Origin: Bowmanella denitrificans
GTDB lineage: Bacteria > Pseudomonadota > Gammaproteobacteria > Enterobacterales > Alteromonadaceae
Direction of reading: 5' to 3'
Length of the DNA stretch: 64,000 nt
Assembly (NCBI RefSeq): GCF_002887595.1
Contig: NZ_PEBU01000005.1
Location: 117,695-181,694, forward strand
In this document: in pieces, positions 43,806 to 52,390 of the stretch
How positions within the stretch are numbered: the first letter of the stretch is position 1
How the letters are laid out: each line of letters begins with the position of its first letter
Notes under the pieces: generated by a model
What the model was told of the DNA's origin: nothing
The model's database searches: none
The model's input: the letters and a program-made list of their open reading frames with translations, nothing else
Translations under genes and position numbers: made by a program

Positions 43806-46160
43806 TCAATTTACTCTCTGCTTGCGCAGACTTTGTGGCGCGAGCAGTTTTTCCACGCTCAAGGTTACAGAGAACTCCCCCATATCTTCACCAGCCAGGT
43901 TATAGCAACGCCAACCTGTAGTGATATTTGGCGAGGGGCGAAAGAAACGCGCCGACACCTGGCCGTTCGGGGCAATTTTGATGGCATCATTAGGCGTGGT
44001 GGGTTCACAGCGGCTAATTTGCTCAGCATTCCAATGCAAATCAACCGTTTCACCAACCACTATGTGCGCAGACGCCCACCGAACCCCCATACTGTCATGC
44101 ATATCTGCAAAGACAATCGCCTCGGAACCCGGCCCACAATCAGCAAGCGGGTTACGAACCTCCGCCAATCTGTTACAGGCGGCAATCTGATAGCTTAAGC
44201 GACCACTACCGACAACCAACTTGTCAAAATGAAACAGATCATCCTGATACTTTTGCTGCAGTTGCGGGGCAGTGGCAACGATAATTGTCTCAGTGCCATT
44301 GTCTGCCATCAATTGGTAATAACCATAGGGTTGCGGCGCAACCTGGGTTGAGCCACGCCAGTGCAATACAACTTTGTCACCGAGATTAGCCTGCACCGAC
44401 TTAGCAGCACCCACGGGTCCATCCCATAAAGAAATACTCAGTGCGCTAACAGCTTGCGCGGGGCGTTGAGTGGGATACCGAATAACATCAAAGGCAAGCG
44501 GTGTGAGCACTTTGTTATTTGCCCGAACATACAGTTGATAGTTACCTGGGACTAACCGCTGAAAGCTGTGACTGTATTCTCCACCTACCTGATTGAGATT
44601 AACCCAGGTTGTGCCGTCCAGGCTAACCGCCAGACTTTGCACGGCCGCGCCACCGGTATGCTGAACCTGTACGGTAAAATTGTCTGTATCCCATACCTGG
44701 CGCGATTGTAAGGTGCCAGTGTGTTGAATATCTAACTCAGGCTCTGCAGACGCCACCTTTACTTTCACCGTGCGGCTTACCGGACCGCACTCTTCCTGAG
44801 CGGGTACGCCGTCAATTTCATCAATTCGGTTGCAAGGGCGAATACCGTAGACATAGTCGCCTGGTTCATCCAGAGCTCTGTCAACATGAAACAAATCATC
44901 ATTAAAACGGCGCTTTAAGTAAGGGACGGTGCCGAACACAAAACCACCAGATCGGCCATTTTTTACAATACGATAAAAGCCTCTGGTAGGTGGCTCAACT
45001 TCGTTGGAAGTGGCCCAGTGTAGGTAGAAGGTTTCGCCGGGTTCTACAGTGATCTCATCCAAACTGTCGTCAATGGGCTGCCCGTATTTACTTGCTGCAA
45101 ACATACTCACAGGCATAGAGGGGGCTACCGGGCTACCAATATCCAGGCCCGAGTATACCCAAACCTGTGCTGCTGGTCCGCAATCCACTTCATCATTAAA
45201 TTGCTCCCCCATACGATTACAAGCACGCACGCTAAAGGTCATCTTACCGACCTCGTCCAGGCTGTAATCCACATGAAAGGCATTATCCTGATACTTATGT
45301 TTCAAATAACCTGCCACACCGAAATGAACGCCACGGGGCTGGCCATTTCTATATACACGGTAATAGCCTATCGGTGCCTCTGCTACCACTGGCGAAGGTT
45401 GCCAGTGCAGCACAAACTTGCCGCCCAGCGGGGTACTAACCGCTTGATTAAAAGGCTGAATGGGGTCATCCCAATTGGATACCGACAGCTCATACACTTC
45501 CAGGCTGGGCTGCCCCGCTACCACAAACTGTAAAGGGCTGACATCTTGCCCGGCCACTTTTAACTTCAAACTGTAAGCATTAGAGCCAAGGCTCCCCAAG
45601 CCGATTTGGTATTGCCCATTTTCTTGTATGGCGGTGTGCCAGCTAATGCCGTCCAGGCTGTACTCCACCAGGCTATCACCTTGAATGTCGGCCAGGTTCA
45701 AACCAATTAAGACCTCATCGCCGTCAAACAACAAGGCTTGCCCATTTGCATTAGTGATTTTGGATGTCATCAGGGTAGCGACATTAATCTGGGCCAGCTC
45801 AGAAAACGCCCCACAACCATCCTGGCGGCAGGCCCTTACCTTTATCTGTTTTAATCCGGCTTGTGTGTAGTGCAGCACCGCTGCGGCGTTTGAAAATAAG
45901 GTTTTGCTACCATTGCTCCAAAGCTCATAAACGCTTGCACCTGGTACAGCGGACCAACGCAAATGGGTGGCAAGTTCAGTGGTAGTTTCCGCAGGCATCG
46001 CATCCCAGTTGGGCGCTGCCAGATTAGTCGGCGCAATTACCTGGCCGTTTATATAATGCACCATATTCGGCAACCAGCTGTCTGCCCGAGCAGGCAAGGC
46101 GGCAAAGAAAAGCACACCAATTAAAAGAACATACCCAAGTACTTTAAACACAATAAACAT
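43806..46160 (-). CDS. Large secreted FN3-repeat protein with family C-terminal domain (paralogue 4 of 4)
   Basis: 784 aa from ATG 46160 (AAGG upstream), signal peptide ending near PARA-DSW. Residues ~40-130 are an FN3 domain. Three longer repeats follow (near residues 215-345, 355-470 and 580-690), each with G-YR(V/I)(Y/V)(R/K)NG, YLK-(K/R)-(Q/N)D--FHVD, ACNR and DCGP blocks. They are FN3-like domains with an internal disulphide. Residues ~700-784 are the shared C-terminal domain (IVVGETVDLHWNAEQISRC, GWRCYN, LSVEKLLAPQSLRK). The FN3 type is like the one at the start of the RHS protein. Extracellular; function unknown. Confidence 0.78.
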   Translation of the reverse strand: MFIVFKVLGYVLLIGVLFFAALPARADSWLPNMVHYINGQVIAPTNLAAPNWDAMPAETTTELATHLRWSAVPGASVYELWSNGSKTLFSNAAAVLHYTQAGLKQIKVRACRQDGCGAFSELAQINVATLMTSKITNANGQALLFDGDEVLIGLNLADIQGDSLVEYSLDGISWHTAIQENGQYQIGLGSLGSNAYSLKLKVAGQDVSPLQFVVAGQPSLEVYELSVSNWDDPIQPFNQAVSTPLGGKFVLHWQPSPVVAEAPIGYYRVYRNGQPRGVHFGVAGYLKHKYQDNAFHVDYSLDEVGKMTFSVRACNRMGEQFNDEVDCGPAAQVWVYSGLDIGSPVAPSMPVSMFAASKYGQPIDDSLDEITVEPGETFYLHWATSNEVEPPTRGFYRIVKNGRSGGFVFGTVPYLKRRFNDDLFHVDRALDEPGDYVYGIRPCNRIDEIDGVPAQEECGPVSRTVKVKVASAEPELDIQHTGTLQSRQVWDTDNFTVQVQHTGGAAVQSLAVSLDGTTWVNLNQVGGEYSHSFQRLVPGNYQLYVRANNKVLTPLAFDVIRYPTQRPAQAVSALSISLWDGPVGAAKSVQANLGDKVVLHWRGSTQVAPQPYGYYQLMADNGTETIIVATAPQLQQKYQDDLFHFDKLVVGSGRLSYQIAACNRLAEVRNPLADCGPGSEAIVFADMHDSMGVRWASAHIVVGETVDLHWNAEQISRCEPTTPNDAIKIAPNGQVSARFFRPSPNITTGWRCYNLAGEDMGEFSVTLSVEKLLAPQSLRKQRVN

Positions 46161-46199
46161 CCTTGTAGTCCTAACAGCCAAATGGGGCTTCAGTTGAAT

Positions 46200-46589
46200 T
46201 TAGTTGGTTAATACAACAGAGACAGCGGTCTCAATACCTGGCACCGTATGGCATTGGCCATCACCCTCAATTTGCACAGGTTTATTTAAGTTTACTGCGG
46301 CTAATAAGGTGGCGTAGGCGCCCTGCCCGGCATCATTGGTTAAATCAACTGCCCACTTTTTACCATTACCATTTGCGACACAAGTTGGCAGAGTTTGTCT
46401 GATATGCTGCTGTTCGACAGTCAGGATATTGCCTTGTATTGAGAGGTTGGCCAGGTTGCTTCCGTCTGCCCATGATATTAGTGAAAAGCAGCTTAAGGCT
46501 GATATTGCCAACAACTTCAGAAGCTTTGATATTTCATAATCTCTACTGATATATCGCTCGAGTACTGTCGATAGAAACTGCTTAGTCAT
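46200..46589 (-). CDS. Small secreted protein, OB-like family (P-CV/W subgroup)
   Basis: 129 aa with an unusually long N-region before the hydrophobic signal (LLKLLAISALSCFSLISWA, residues ~23-41); the true start may be later. The mature part LPTCVANGNGKKWAVDL, QGAYATLLAAVNLNKPVQIEG, DGQCHTVPGIETAVSVVL aligns with the proteins at 35612, 36276, 46613 and 47398. Confidence 0.75.
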   Translation of the reverse strand: MTKQFLSTVLERYISRDYEISKLLKLLAISALSCFSLISWADGSNLANLSIQGNILTVEQQHIRQTLPTCVANGNGKKWAVDLTNDAGQGAYATLLAAVNLNKPVQIEGDGQCHTVPGIETAVSVVLTN

Positions 46590-46612
46590 ATTGTTTTATC
46601 CTTATACTCAGT

Positions 46613-47347
46613 CTATTGATCTTCTTTGACTAAGCACGGCGAAGCCCCGCAAACCGGATGTACTCCATCAATGACAGGGTAGTGAGGCAGAGTACTGGAA
46701 GTGTTAAAACACCCATTAGGCCTACGTTCTGAACGATTAGCGTCAAAGATGCGATTAGTATCACCCTTTACATATCTACCATTCAGGAATTGAACACCGC
46801 TGGACCGCAGCAATATCTCACCAGAACAATTTGCCTCAGAATAATATAAAGTGCTGGGGCCTGACTCTCTGACATAAGATTTAGTATCCATCGCGAGCTG
46901 ACCATCCACATAATACCATTTGGTCTTTCGTGATGTTTCAACAAAGCCTACGACAGTGCCTATTCGAGTAATGCCATCACTTTTATAGATTCCGACACTA
47001 TTACCTTTGCTGACAGGCACTTCCGATATTCCCAACTTTACCCCTTCAGATCGCTCAATTCCGTCTTTATCAGCACAGTCTCCGGCGCCGCTAACTTCCA
47101 GCGCCAGATTTTTAGACAACGCAGTGACCAACAGAGAATAGATGGCGCGCCCTGATTCAGTTTTAAGTGAGGCTGTCCATTTATCTGCAGCATCATTGGC
47201 GACACAAGCCAGGTTGGGCAGCGGCTTGATCTGCGTAGTGGAAAATATCACCACCTCTTTATCGATCTGCAAATCAATTAATTTGCCGCCCGCCAAGGCA
47301 ACGGGGCTAAATAACAACAAGCCAACTATAAATCCATGCAATCTCAT
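46613..47347 (-). CDS. Two-domain small secreted protein (family domain plus unique C-terminus)
   Basis: 244 aa, AGG site and signal peptide (MRLHGFIVGLLLFSPVALA). Residues 20-105 are the P-x-CV...W...L subgroup domain (LACVANDAADKWTASL, RAIYSLLVTALSKNLALEV, GAGDCADKDGIER), very like the next gene's. Residues ~110-244 are a different domain with LYYSEANCSGEILL, VQFLNGRYVKGD, NGCFNTSSTLPHYPV and a Cys pair near the end (VCGASPCLV). Looks like a common carrier module with an exchanged effector or ligand domain. Function unknown. Confidence 0.76.
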   Translation of the reverse strand: MRLHGFIVGLLLFSPVALAGGKLIDLQIDKEVVIFSTTQIKPLPNLACVANDAADKWTASLKTESGRAIYSLLVTALSKNLALEVSGAGDCADKDGIERSEGVKLGISEVPVSKGNSVGIYKSDGITRIGTVVGFVETSRKTKWYYVDGQLAMDTKSYVRESGPSTLYYSEANCSGEILLRSSGVQFLNGRYVKGDTNRIFDANRSERRPNGCFNTSSTLPHYPVIDGVHPVCGASPCLVKEDQ

Positions 47348-47397
47348 CCTGTTATTCCTTTAAATTGATGAACCAAACACTTCGCTGAATTGACCGG

Positions 47398-48234
47398 CTA
47401 TTTTACGCACGCTATCTTCTGAGCGTTCTGGCAAGAGTCGGAGCCAAATCGGCCCAAACTAGTCAATACAGTGCCAGATGATACGCTTGTACCGTCCCCC
47501 CACTCAGAGCAGCTAGCGTATCGAGTAAACTCTTTTCTGTTATAAATGCTTCCATGCCCACGATCATTATTAAATTGTGATACCTGACCATTCTTATAGA
47601 AAATATTGGAGTGCGCAGAAATCGAACCACTTTGACTACCCTGTGCCATAGCAAAATTAACGTTTTGCACTGCATCAATAAACCAAATGGATTCTGTACT
47701 TGGGTACTGTGGCCCTAATGCAACATAGTCGTCCCAAAGCATAACTCTGGCACCTGGGTATTTAGCATGACAGACTTGCGTGGCCGCCAATACCGCACCT
47801 TTTATGGGCTGAGTATTAACTCGTCGAGCAAAATTACCCGGAGTAGCGTCCGTATACCCAGCCCACTCAACAGCCGTCTTGCTATTGTCGACAGCTAGAG
47901 AGGCAATGCTGACTTCACCAGCCCGTTCCAAACCGTCTTTATCACCACAATCACCCGCACTCACAATGTCCAATGCCAATTCCTTGGACATAGCGGTAAC
48001 AATCAGTGAGTAAATTGCCCGGCCCGACTCGTTACTTAACGACACCGACCAGTTTTGCGCCATATTGTCAGCTACACAGGCTAAGGAAGGGATTGCGGGC
48101 TTGGGCTCGGTTGTAGAAAACTGCACTACTGTGCCATCTACTTTCAGGTAATCCAGGGTACCCGCAGCGTTAGCTACTGGGTAGGTCACAACTCCACACG
48201 CAGCCATCATGGCCACCACAAAACGTTGATTCAC
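47398..48234 (-). CDS. Two-domain small secreted protein, GTG start
   Basis: 278 aa. GTG 48234 with AGGA 8 bp upstream; signal peptide ends near VANA-AGT. Residues 22-112 are the family domain (LACVADNMAQNWSVSL, RAIYSLIVTAMSKELALDI, SAGDCGDKDGLER). Residues ~120-278 are unrelated to the neighbour's C-terminus. They carry QVCHAKYPGARVMLWDDYVALG, FIDAVQNVNFAM, CSEWGDGTSVSSG and the end DSCQNAQKIACVK, a layout reminiscent of Cys-bridged lectin-like folds (inference). The 243-bp gap upstream shows no gene and likely holds its promoter. Confidence 0.76.
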   Translation of the reverse strand: MNQRFVVAMMAACGVVTYPVANAAGTLDYLKVDGTVVQFSTTEPKPAIPSLACVADNMAQNWSVSLSNESGRAIYSLIVTAMSKELALDIVSAGDCGDKDGLERAGEVSIASLAVDNSKTAVEWAGYTDATPGNFARRVNTQPIKGAVLAATQVCHAKYPGARVMLWDDYVALGPQYPSTESIWFIDAVQNVNFAMAQGSQSGSISAHSNIFYKNGQVSQFNNDRGHGSIYNRKEFTRYASCSEWGDGTSVSSGTVLTSLGRFGSDSCQNAQKIACVK

Positions 48235-48477
48235 TATTTGTCCTTAAAAGTATCGAGGAGGGAAACTTCCCATCGAAAAACCCCTCCCTCAGATAAAACA
48301 AAGAAGCTGTGGCAATAAATTGGCTGGGATTGAGCCACATTCAACCAATATTAGCTGCCAAATACAGACAATTTTTCAACCACACACAAGGGCCAGTGGT
48401 TATTCATTGGTTGTAACGAAAGGGCTTACTTTCCTGCCATGAAAACTTCCTTACCATTTGGAATATATCTTCCTGGT

Positions 48478-48807
48478 TCAGAAAGTTTCACGTTCCAGAA
48501 CCTGAATCTGCAGGGCTGCATTGTTGTCATCATAGGTCAGACAATCATAACCATCGGCAAAACTTAATTGCACCGACTCGCCCCTTTGCTTGGCATTCTG
48601 CGCAATCATCATTTTGGTTGGCGTTTGTTCATCATTGGCGAAACCCAATAACTGCCATCCCTGCCCCTCAATCTGAATAAAAGCTCTTTCTTCGGTTCGA
48701 TAAAGCATATTAACTTTGCCAGCCGGGCACAGCACATCGGCCTGCACCTGGCCAACCAAACCCAAGGTGTATATACCTAAGACCAACATAAATTTACTAA
48801 CGCTCAC
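48478..48807 (-). CDS. Small secreted protein (FIQ-EGQGWQ subgroup), GTG start
   Basis: 109 aa. GTG 48807 is chosen because a full AGGTGG Shine-Dalgarno lies 6 bp upstream; the longer frame has none. Signal peptide to about VQA. The mature part LCPAGKVNMLYR, AFIQIEGQGWQLLGF, DEQTPTKMMIAQNAKQRGESVQLSF, GYDC keeps the strand-helix-strand-Cys order. It has a degenerate, truncated paralogue at 52139-52383. Confidence 0.77.
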   Translation of the reverse strand: MSVSKFMLVLGIYTLGLVGQVQADVLCPAGKVNMLYRTEERAFIQIEGQGWQLLGFANDEQTPTKMMIAQNAKQRGESVQLSFADGYDCLTYDDNNAALQIQVLERETF

Positions 48808-48875
48808 TGCACCACCTATTCCTGCTGGCTGTTTACCGGCCCATATTTTGCCATGACTTATCAGCAAACCCTATA

Positions 48876-49244
48876 TTAAAAATTAAAATAACGAATATTT
48901 GCTCTCTTCCAATCTCCCCAGCCATCGCAACGCTCCGGAACATCGCCACCGTCAAAGTAGATAGTTTTCAGAATAGCCCCAGAAGATTTAGCTGACAGAA
49001 AGCTAGCGTACAATAACTTACAAGTTTCCGGCCCTGTTTTATACTCAGTTCCGACCACAGCCCATTCTATTTCTGGACTGCAGAAAAACACCGGCACATT
49101 CATGCTATCTAATTTAATCATAAAAGAATTATCTGCATGATAGGCCAACTGCTCCACTTTTCCTGAACATATGACTGTACCTGCATAAAGCGGGGAACTC
49201 ATCAGCAACATCCAGGTTGTCAGTAATTTAGATAATCTTTTCAT
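48876..49244 (-). CDS. Small secreted protein, OB-like family
   Basis: 122 aa from ATG 49244, which overlaps the stop of the preceding gene (ATGA); signal peptide ends near LYA-GTV. Features: VICSGKVEQLAYHADNSFMI, a Cys in VFFCSPE, ETCKLLYASFLSAKSSGAIL as the helix, then ERCDGWGDW and a final strand. Four Cys, so two disulphides are possible. Confidence 0.74.
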   Translation of the reverse strand: MKRLSKLLTTWMLLMSSPLYAGTVICSGKVEQLAYHADNSFMIKLDSMNVPVFFCSPEIEWAVVGTEYKTGPETCKLLYASFLSAKSSGAILKTIYFDGGDVPERCDGWGDWKRANIRYFNF

Positions 49245-49480
49245 TTTAAATACACTTCCAAAATGTCTTCGCCATCGGCCCAACGTGTGCAAGTGTTATT
49301 CCCTATTATTCTAACGGTCTTCCCTGCCGCATAAGCTGCCATTAGCATAGAAAACTGCGATTTACCCGCGGTTGAATTTTCGTCCTTTATCACCCAGTAA
49401 TGAGTATTAACCGCACAGCCCGCTAAACAAGATAAAGATGTCAACAGCAGTAAAATAGAGCCAATAATATTTCTAATCAT
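49241..49480 (-). CDS. Short lipoprotein variant of the small secreted family
   Basis: 79 aa. The signal ends in a lipobox (SCLAGC), so unlike its paralogues it should be membrane-anchored. The first strands are mostly missing. What remains is GKSQFSMLMAAYAAGKTVRI, NNTC and EDILEVYLK, very like the second half of the proteins at 35207 and 38973. Either a shortened functional form or a 5' deletion. Coupled to the gene at 48876. Confidence 0.68.
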   Translation of the reverse strand: MIRNIIGSILLLLTSLSCLAGCAVNTHYWVIKDENSTAGKSQFSMLMAAYAAGKTVRIIGNNTCTRWADGEDILEVYLK

Positions 49481-49502
49481 TAAGTTAATCTCATTCAGTC
49501 AT

Positions 49503-49835
49503 TTAATACTGCTTACTTAGTCTTACGTAGGAAATCTCACAAATTGGACTACCTTCAATTATTCGCAACTGAATCTTTTTATCCGACATATAGGCAGCCA
49601 AAAGAGATGAGTAAACCTCCCGCGCATTCGGATTTTTCATATTAAGCACAAAGTAAACACCGGAATCAGCTTGGCAATTGGCCTTTGTTTCATCAAATGG
49701 AGTGCCGACATAAACATAGCCAGTGGTAGTCGTAAAGAGCTCTTCTATTGTTGACATACAGCCCCAGGTATTACATTCATCTGCATGCAATGTTGCTGAG
49801 AAAAACAAGAAAAATAACCATACTTTCTTTAACAT
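49503..49835 (-). CDS. Small secreted protein, OB-like family
   Basis: 110 aa, signal peptide MLKKVWLFFLFFSATLHA. Mature part: DECNTWGC, a strand pair around GYVYVG, KANCQADSGVYFVLNM, helix REVYSSLLAAYMSDKKIQLRI, SPICEISYVRL. Four Cys. Part of the leftward series with short gaps. Confidence 0.75.
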   Translation of the reverse strand: MLKKVWLFFLFFSATLHADECNTWGCMSTIEELFTTTTGYVYVGTPFDETKANCQADSGVYFVLNMKNPNAREVYSSLLAAYMSDKKIQLRIIEGSPICEISYVRLSKQY

Positions 49836-49898
49836 CTATATCTCACTAAAAAATTAAATCATGAAAGCAGCATTAACTGACATCTCACTTGAATTTGC

Positions 49899-50237
49899 CT
49901 ATCTAAGCCCAGCACCCTGACTAGCTGTTGATGACGCAAAACACATAGCACCATTGTTTGGAAGGTCGACGACCACTCCCCATTCGCGACCAGAAGTCAG
50001 AGCAGCTAACCCCATGGCGTAAGCCAATTTAGTTCTTTCCAACCCCATATGCGATACCTTAAAATAGACCACACCATTAGTGCACTTGCTCTTGATGTCT
50101 TGATTTTCAAGATGAACCTGAAAACTTCCATCTGGTCCGCTGGTGATAAGAGTTGTAACCTTTCCCCAATACCAAGCATTTTCCGCATATGAACAAAATG
50201 CAAACAACATAAAAAATAAAACAGCTACTCTATACAT
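49899..50237 (-). CDS. Small secreted protein (AWYxGxV subgroup)
   Basis: 112 aa, signal peptide MYRVAVLFFMLFAFCSYA. Opens NAWYWGKVTTLITSGPDGSF, then VVYFKVSHMGLERTKLAY and LAALTSGREWGVVVD, NNGAMCFAS. Clearly paralogous to 60627-60968 and in its opening to 33240-33581. Confidence 0.76.
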   Translation of the reverse strand: MYRVAVLFFMLFAFCSYAENAWYWGKVTTLITSGPDGSFQVHLENQDIKSKCTNGVVYFKVSHMGLERTKLAYAMGLAALTSGREWGVVVDLPNNGAMCFASSTASQGAGLR

Positions 50238-50334
50238 AACTCATTCCAAACCTTGCTTTCGTAGCGACAAGGCAGACATCTAATTAATTAAAATCTTCCT
50301 CGGATTCAAATTAGAATCTTCCTCCAATGACAAC

Positions 50335-50655
50335 TTATCTTATCGTACATTTATCATCAGCGAGCCATAGAGACACTCTCTTTCCGCTCATTTTCGCTGC
50401 TAAAAGCCCAGAATACATTTTGTCCAACCCTGGTTGTTCAGGAAGAATTGAGGCATACATCTGACCGTATCCACTCTGTGATGTACAGCCTTGCAATTCT
50501 GGTTTTACCCTCACGTTAACACCACCAGTCACAACAATTACCAGTCTATGTACTTCAACGTCATCTACCCAACCTCTTGATGGCTCTGAGTATGCTTTAA
50601 ATGACAAGGATAAAATAAGCAACACAAAAAACATTCCATATTTTAGTTCTCTCAT
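50335..50655 (-). CDS. Small secreted protein, OB-like family
   Basis: 106 aa from ATG 50655, with GAGGGG 9 bp upstream; the longer frame's first 22 residues lack a ribosome site. Signal peptide ends near AYS-EPS. Mature part: GWVDDVEVHRLVIVVTGG, LQGCTSQSG, helix LDKMYSGLLAAKMSGKRVSL and WLADDKCTIR at the terminus. A textbook example of the shared helix-strand-Cys motif. Confidence 0.77.
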   Translation of the reverse strand: MRELKYGMFFVLLILSLSFKAYSEPSRGWVDDVEVHRLVIVVTGGVNVRVKPELQGCTSQSGYGQMYASILPEQPGLDKMYSGLLAAKMSGKRVSLWLADDKCTIR

Positions 50656-50844
50656 ATCCAAACGCCCCTCTAAATCAACAGTTAAAAAAGTTAAATAATA
50701 ATGAGATTTAATCCCACACAATAAGTGTCCATAGCTTATTTCGACAAATATACATAACGTATTTTTTCATGAGCGCCGTAACACTCGCCGCTCCCGCCAA
50801 TAGTCACTGACTTGTCTGATAGCATTGCAGATTTAATACAAAAG

Positions 50845-51192
50845 CTATTGATTCAGCATCACATAATAAGGTTGTGGACTGCGAGTGTAAGAAAGAAGCG
50901 TCTCGCAAGTTAACGCACTGTTCTGGTCGTCATACATCAAGGTAACCGTCTTATTATTAGTCATAGCCGTAGTGACAAGCGAAACCCAAAGTGAACAGGT
51001 CACTGTATCAATACCTCCCGCACCGTCAGTGCGACAAATACGGGTATATTCATTTCGCCAGCCGCCCCTAATCATGACATTTTTGGTGGAATCTATGTAA
51101 ATATTGCTTACCGTGCCGGTGCACCATATACTCGAAGCGAAACTACTGGAAGGGAATATAAATATCAAAAGAATCAAGCTGAGCGTTTTCAT
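50845..51192 (-). CDS. Small secreted protein, OB-like family
   Basis: 115 aa from ATG 51192, with AAGGA 10 bp upstream. Signal peptide MKTLSLILLIFIFPSSSFA. Mature part: SIWCTGTVSNIYIDSTKNVMI, RICRTDGAG, CSLWVSLVTTAMTNNKTVTLMY, LTCETLL. Four Cys. The opening 'WCTG-VSNIY' matches the first strand of several paralogues. Confidence 0.75.
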   Translation of the reverse strand: MKTLSLILLIFIFPSSSFASSIWCTGTVSNIYIDSTKNVMIRGGWRNEYTRICRTDGAGGIDTVTCSLWVSLVTTAMTNNKTVTLMYDDQNSALTCETLLSYTRSPQPYYVMLNQ

Positions 51193-51220
51193 AATATAAA
51201 TTCCTTTTAATTTTTTGGAC

Positions 51221-51667
51221 CTAATTTGGAGCCGCCAACCAAATTCTGTCAAACTTAAGATAACCACCTTCAGTGCCTATCATTTGAATATATACAGGTC
51301 TGGAAGTCGCCTGTGCAGACAGCGCGGTTGAGTAAAATAGCCGGGCAAATTCCGGATTATTATCTATCTTAAAAGCTGCCGCCTGACCTTTACTGATATT
51401 CAATCCTATGCTGGCAGGTACTTCTAAGGGCACTGGAGTATCAAAGTAAATAAGTATCAAGTTACCATCGTTTACATATATTTTCTGGACCAGCCCCTTA
51501 TACTCACAATATCCACCGTGATCACTGCTACAGGTTGGCTGCTCCGCATTGGTTATTGTTGACGCCAATAACAATGCCAATAAGGTTACAATCCGATTAA
51601 GGTGCCCGAAAATAACTGAAAAACCGAAATCCGAATAAACAGCGTACTTATATTTATCCCTGAACAT
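51221..51667 (-). CDS. Small secreted protein, OB-like family
   Basis: 148 aa from ATG 51667 (AAGGA 5 bp upstream). The hydrophobic signal sits unusually late (RIVTLLALLLASTITNA, residues ~25-41). Mature part: PTCSSDHGGYCEYKGLVQKIYV, an Ile/Val-rich strand pair, helix FARLFYSTALSAQATSRPVYI and the final strand FDRIWLAAPN. No Cys after the helix. Confidence 0.74.
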   Translation of the reverse strand: MFRDKYKYAVYSDFGFSVIFGHLNRIVTLLALLLASTITNAEQPTCSSDHGGYCEYKGLVQKIYVNDGNLILIYFDTPVPLEVPASIGLNISKGQAAAFKIDNNPEFARLFYSTALSAQATSRPVYIQMIGTEGGYLKFDRIWLAAPN

Positions 51668-51703
51668 TACTTCCTTCTCCATCTGATACCCTTAGTCTTC
51701 TTG

Positions 51704-51764
51704 GTTCGACAACTCTGACTCCTTGATCGGACCCCTTGCTCGCACCCCCTGCCCTCTTGATCGA
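51704..51764. repeat. RAYT-associated short repeat cluster
   Basis: Contains GTTCGACAACTCTGACTCCT, CTTGATCGGACCCCTTG and TCTTGATCGAAC, degenerate copies of the unit found at 52391-52520. It lies between two small secreted genes. Confidence 0.65.
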
Positions 51765-51774
51765 ACAATACTTT

Positions 51775-52137
51775 TTATTCAATCAGTTCCAGAAAACGTA
51801 CTGTACAAAACTCTTTATTTTCACCTCTAGGCACATACCTTACATTTACTCTTTGCGCTGATGTCTTTGCTGTTAGCGCCAGGGAGTAGACCTGTTCAGA
51901 GTTGGTCCATAGTTCACAATCTACCGCAGGTTCATCGGGGTTAGGACCAACCCGCCTTCGACCATTAACGCCAAGAAAGACAGAAGTGCTGCCATCAGAA
52001 GTTTCATAAGCTCTAACCAAAGTTATCAAACCGTCATTCACTACACCATCCGCAGCTTTTGCGACAGTTGGAAACATCAAAATCAGTGCCGGCATGATAA
52101 TTGAGCGCCCGACTTTTTGGTTCAGTGACAGCATCAT
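51775..52137 (-). CDS. Small secreted protein, OB-like family
   Basis: 120 aa from ATG 52137, with GGGAAG upstream; the longer frame overlaps the neighbouring broken gene and lacks a site. Signal peptide ends near VAKA-ADG. Mature part: NDGLITLVRAYETSDGSTSV, AVDCELWTNSEQ, VYSLALTAKTSAQRVNVRYV, EFCTVRFLELIE. Confidence 0.75.
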   Translation of the reverse strand: MMLSLNQKVGRSIIMPALILMFPTVAKAADGVVNDGLITLVRAYETSDGSTSVFLGVNGRRRVGPNPDEPAVDCELWTNSEQVYSLALTAKTSAQRVNVRYVPRGENKEFCTVRFLELIE

Positions 52138-52138
52138 T

Positions 52139-52383
52139 TTACTTCCCATTCTTCTTCTCTTTACGAACCTGCTTTTTGATGACCGGGCTGGACTCGTCCA
52201 GTGACAGGCATTCTTTGTCGAGACCGTTGTTGAAGGTGAGTTCAACTGGCTGGCCTTTGCGCTTGGTGGTCATGGCGATGGCCATTTTTGTAGGCAAATC
52301 CTCATCGTCGGAAAACTCCAATACCTGCCAGCCCTGTCCCTCCAACTGGATAAAGGTTTTCACTTCGGTTGGATACAACATCT
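52139..52383 (-). pseudogene. Truncated small secreted gene, signal peptide lost to repeats
   Basis: From MLYPTEV onward it aligns with the protein at 48478-48807 (FIQLEGQGWQVLEF, DLPTKMAIAMTTKRKGQPVELTF). Its 5' part, which should encode a signal peptide, is replaced by the repeat cluster at 52391-52520. An open frame runs on through the repeats but has no signal sequence, so export is lost. Confidence 0.8.
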
Positions 52384-52390
52384 GGGAATC

